Positions 15,833 through 18,198 of a stretch of DNA of 18,198 bases are shown here, piece after piece. Every line of letters starts with the position of its first letter. Within the stretch, counting starts at the first letter, position 1. Position numbers and translations under genes: made by a program. Source of the stretch: Deinococcus aerolatus (GTDB lineage Bacteria; Deinococcota; Deinococci; Deinococcales; Deinococcaceae); contig NZ_BMOL01000032.1 in the NCBI RefSeq assembly GCF_014647055.1, positions 1 through 18,198 of the forward strand, written 5' to 3'. The notes under the pieces were generated by a model. The model was not told where the DNA came from. It saw only the letters and a program-made list of their open reading frames with translations, and did no database searches.

Positions 15833-15895
15833 GTGTGTCTCAGGTGATTGTCTCGGGTGATGTTCAGGCGGGTACGCGGCCCACCCCTGCTGTCC

Positions 15896-16819
15896 TTACT
15901 TGATGCTGCCGTTCAGGCCGTTGGGGTAGAAGCCGCCCTTGGTGGCACCAGGGGCCAGGTACACGATGTTCAGGACCTCGCGGGTGCTGCGGCCATACGC
16001 CACGCCGTTCTTGTCGGCGGGAGCGATCACCGCATTCCCGGCGTTGTCGGTCAGGCCCATGTCCTTGCCGCCGCCCACCTTGCCACGCAGGTTGCTGATG
16101 GCCTGCACGACCTGACCGACGTAGAGCCCCGCCGCCGCCGTGATCTGGCGCTGCTGGTACAGCGTGGTGCGGATCGCGCCGGCATGGTAGGCCTCGACGG
16201 CCAGGATGCCGGCGGCGGCCTGCAGGTACGCCGGGTTGGTGATCAGCGTGGCCGCGCCGTTGTAGGCAGTGACACCCACGTCCTCGAAGATGAACGCACC
16301 GTGCAGGAAGAACAGGTCGTTGGCGTAGGGGTTAAAGCCCGTGATGGCCCCGCCGCTGGCCGCGCTGCCCGCCGCCTTGAACGCCGCGTTCAGGTCAATC
16401 ACGGGGCGCATGACCGCGCCCTTGCCCAGCGCGCCGTGCAGGAACTTGACGTGCGCCAGTTCGTCCTCGGCGATGTCGTTGGCCAGCGCCTGCACGTTGC
16501 TGTCCTTGAACTGCATGCCGCGCGCCATGTCCAGCCCGGCAGGCAGACGGATGGCCGCGTCGCCGCCGATCTTCTTCAGCTCGTCCAGACGGCCCACTGC
16601 CGCCAGATAGAAGGCGGCTTCCAGGTACTCCAGGTTCAGGGCGAAGTTCAGCACGTCGCCGTCGATGTCCTTGGCGGGGGCGGCCAGCGCGGGGGCAGCC
16701 AGGCCCATGGCGGCCATGCCCAGGCCCGCCTTGCCCAGGAAGCCCAGGGCGGCGCGGCGGTTGAGGGTGGCTTCGGTGGTCTGGGCAACGGTGGTCTGGC
16801 TGGGGGTGGTGTCGGTCAT
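15896..16819 (-). CDS. Tat-exported ferritin-like protein (desiccation-related type)
   Basis: The 307-residue protein has a twin-arginine signal: after a polar N-terminus, [19 protein letters not shown] leads into a hydrophobic stretch ending at ALAAPA, so cleavage near residue 47 is likely and the mature protein acts outside the membrane. The mature part is a ferritin-like four-helix bundle (Ferritin_2, as in plant Pcc13-62 desiccation-related proteins). Metal-ligand positions are [21 protein letters not shown] (ExxH), FEDVGVTAY and [10 protein letters not shown] (ExxH). Folding in the cytoplasm with a metal bound before export would explain the Tat route. In Deinococcus such proteins are linked to desiccation and oxidative stress by homology; iron or manganese binding here is inferred. 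The start is secure: AAGGAG (16831-16826) is 6 nt upstream. A shadow frame covers it on the plus strand. Confidence 0.88.
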   Translation of the reverse strand: MTDTTPSQTTVAQTTEATLNRRAALGFLGKAGLGMAAMGLAAPALAAPAKDIDGDVLNFALNLEYLEAAFYLAAVGRLDELKKIGGDAAIRLPAGLDMARGMQFKDSNVQALANDIAEDELAHVKFLHGALGKGAVMRPVIDLNAAFKAAGSAASGGAITGFNPYANDLFFLHGAFIFEDVGVTAYNGAATLITNPAYLQAAAGILAVEAYHAGAIRTTLYQQRQITAAAGLYVGQVVQAISNLRGKVGGGKDMGLTDNAGNAVIAPADKNGVAYGRSTREVLNIVYLAPGATKGGFYPNGLNGSIK

Positions 16820-16825
16820 GGGGTA

Positions 16826-16831
16826 CTCCTT
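16826..16831 (-). promoter_or_regulatory. Shine-Dalgarno site of the ferritin-like gene
   Basis: AAGGAG on the minus strand, 6 nt before the ATG at 16819. The leader before it (to about 16940) is long compared with the leaderless neighbours. Confidence 0.75.
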
Positions 16832-17008
16832 GGGGGCAAGAGGGCGGGGCGGGACAGCGCGCCAGGGCGTGTCCTGAACAGATGGAGCGTGGGAAGAAGG
16901 GCGGCTTGCGTCGGGTCTCTCCTGACTCAGACGGGTATATGCGGCGGCTTCCCAAGTGGATCAGCCAGGGTCCGAACATGAACCCCGCATAAAGACCTGT
17001 CGCCTCGT

Positions 17009-17014
17009 TAGAGT
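17009..17014 (+). promoter_or_regulatory. -10 box for a leaderless HIT transcript
   Basis: TAGAGT is followed by 6 nt (GGATGC) and ATG 17021, without a ribosome site. Same class as the boxes at 7546, 8777 and 10350, one base shorter. Confidence 0.5.
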
Positions 17015-17020
17015 GGATGC

Positions 17021-17359
17021 ATGACCCCCTCCCCCACCCTGTTCGAGCGCATCATCGCCCGCGAGATTCCCAGCGACATCGTGTATGAGGACGACCGCTA
17101 CGTCGCCATCCGCGACATCGCGCCCAAGGCACCGATTCACCTGCTGGTGATTCCCAAGCAGGTCAGCGCACGTCTGGACGAGATCACCGACGCCGAAGAG
17201 ATGGGCCGATTGTGGCTGACCGCCGTGAAGGTGGCCCGGCAACACGCCGAGGATTACCGCCTGCTGGTCAACTCCGGCGAGAAGGGCGGGCAGGTGGTGT
17301 TCCACACCCACATCCATATCCTGGCCGGATGGGAACACGGCCCGGAGAGCTACACCTGA
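17021..17359 (+). CDS. HIT-family nucleotide hydrolase/transferase (HINT-like)
   Basis: This 112-residue cytoplasmic protein has the HINT-type start [17 protein letters not shown] and the middle stretch [11 protein letters not shown]. The histidine triad motif [12 protein letters not shown] has H95, H97 and H99; H97 is expected to be the nucleophile that forms the nucleotidyl intermediate. HINT proteins cleave purine phosphoramidates, often aminoacyl-AMP by-products. The length is standard. Its TGA overlaps the ATG of the next gene (TGATG at 17357-17361), so the HAD phosphatase is translationally coupled. A TAGAGT box 6 nt before the ATG and the lack of a ribosome site suggest a leaderless mRNA. 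Confidence 0.93.
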   Translation: MTPSPTLFERIIAREIPSDIVYEDDRYVAIRDIAPKAPIHLLVIPKQVSARLDEITDAEEMGRLWLTAVKVARQHAEDYRLLVNSGEKGGQVVFHTHIHILAGWEHGPESYT

Positions 17360-18054
17360 TGCCCCGGTTTGAAGCGGTCCTTTTTGACTTAGATGGCGTG
17401 CTGGTGGACAGCGAGCTGCAGGCCAGCACCGTCTGGGTGGAGCTGCTGGCCGAGCATGGCCTGGAGATCGACCTGCCCACCTTCATGGCGCAGGCGGTGG
17501 GCGGCACGCACGTGGTGCTGTTCGAGTGGCTGCGGCAGACCTACGGCTGGACGCGCCCCGAATCGTTCATCCCCGAGATGGACGCCCGGTTGCATGAGGC
17601 CTTCGGCAGCACGCAGACCATCGAGGGTGCGGCCCAGACGCTGGAACTGTTGCGGGGGGCGGGCCTCCCGTTCGCCGTCGCCAGCAACAGCCTGCGCAGC
17701 CGCCTGACGCGCAAGCTGGAGGCGTCGGGCCTGGCCCCGATGGTGGGGGCACACGCCTACGACCCGGCGCATGTGGGCGGGCGCGGCAAACCGGCGCCGG
17801 ACCTGTACGCCTTCGCCGCCGCGCAGCTGGGCGCGGACATCTCCCGCTGCGTGGTGGTCGAGGACAGCGTGACCGGCCTGAGCGCGGGCGTCGCTGCCGG
17901 GGCGACGGCCTGGGGCCTGCTGGCCGGGGGCCACGTCCATCCTGACAATGCCGTGCATCTGCTTGGGGCGGGCGCGGCCCGCATTCTGCGGACGCATGGG
18001 GAGCTGCAGGCGGCGCTGGGGCTGGCAGAACATCCCCTCGCGCAGCTGGGCTGA
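17359..18054 (+). CDS. HAD-IA family phosphatase/phosphomutase-like protein
   Basis: This 231-residue protein begins [20 protein letters not shown]. The catalytic DxD is D10 and D12, and the following DGVLVDS is typical of HAD subfamily IA (beta-phosphoglucomutase, phosphoglycolate phosphatase and similar). Motif II is FAVASNS, motif III is [10 protein letters not shown] (Lys) and motif IV is [14 protein letters not shown] helical cap of about 65 residues follows motif I, as in class C1 enzymes. Substrate cannot be told from sequence. ATG 17359 overlaps the HIT stop and is the natural start; the frame is open further upstream but inside the HIT gene. Coupled expression suggests housekeeping nucleotide or sugar-phosphate clean-up (inference). 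Confidence 0.9.
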   Translation: MPRFEAVLFDLDGVLVDSELQASTVWVELLAEHGLEIDLPTFMAQAVGGTHVVLFEWLRQTYGWTRPESFIPEMDARLHEAFGSTQTIEGAAQTLELLRGAGLPFAVASNSLRSRLTRKLEASGLAPMVGAHAYDPAHVGGRGKPAPDLYAFAAAQLGADISRCVVVEDSVTGLSAGVAAGATAWGLLAGGHVHPDNAVHLLGAGAARILRTHGELQAALGLAEHPLAQLG

Positions 18055-18170
18055 GCTTCCCGCCCACAGAATCGGCACGGCGCAGGGCGGCAGCCTGGTT
18101 AAGCGGCCGCACCGGCGCTCCGGGCCTGAAGTGATACGAATCCCGGTTAATTTGTTACACGAGGCCACCA

Positions 18171-18198
18171 ATGGAAGAGGGTCAGGGAGCGCACCCGT
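18171..18198 (+). CDS. Possible start of a next gene (partial)
   Basis: ATG 18171 with a GAGG ribosome-like site 6 nt upstream opens a frame to the window edge (MEEGQGAHP). Only nine codons are visible, so its reality and function cannot be judged. The 116 bp before it hold no other recognisable gene. Confidence 0.25.

Noticed and set aside
15848..16981. 377-residue plus-strand open frame
   Set aside because: It is the shadow of the ferritin-like gene, whose Tat signal, ligands and ribosome site are clear.

Overview
The window looks like a piece of chromosome from Deinococcus or a close relative (inference). The reasons are the high GC content of the right part, a bacillithiol-synthesis gene, a Tat-exported desiccation-related ferritin-like protein, an acyl-ACP desaturase-like protein, and several genes whose start codon follows a TANNNT box by only 6-7 nt with no ribosome binding site. 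That last arrangement is the one known for leaderless Deinococcus mRNAs. No rRNA or other species-level marker is present, so the genus is inferred.

The window falls into two halves. Positions 1 to about 7370 are an accessory region full of broken mobile elements. In order it holds: a truncated transposase (IS701-like) cut by a complete-ended IS4-family element whose transposase is frameshifted; the C-terminal remnant of a second IS4-type transposase; a decayed IS630-family transposase; a two-gene block encoding a Wzy-like polysaccharide polymerase and a secreted protein made of two CBM60/36-like repeats; an IS3-family orfA with a frameshift site fused into a chimera of two different IS3 OrfB genes; and an N-terminally truncated, frameshifted tyrosine integrase. 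The integrase runs toward the 3' end of a tRNA-Thr(CGT) gene, which fits the eroded end of an island or prophage integrated at that tRNA.

Positions 7370-18198 are compact and look like ordinary chromosome with intact genes: tRNA-Thr with a consensus promoter, bshB1 (bacillithiol), a convergent one-cysteine peroxiredoxin, an acyl-ACP desaturase-like diiron protein, chrA, a hisC-like aminotransferase with a cysteine-cluster (YkgJ-type) gene, a TetR regulator overlapping a small unknown gene, uppP (undecaprenyl-diphosphate phosphatase), an APH(6)/hydroxyurea-type kinase, the Tat-exported ferritin-like protein, and a HIT protein translationally coupled to a HAD phosphatase.

The most interesting item is the two-gene polymerase/carbohydrate-binding block between IS630 and IS3 remnants. 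The secreted protein is an exact 115-residue-spaced duplication with paired cysteines, and it has no recognisable glycan-assembly neighbours in the window. I did not find a clear, complete, previously undescribed system.
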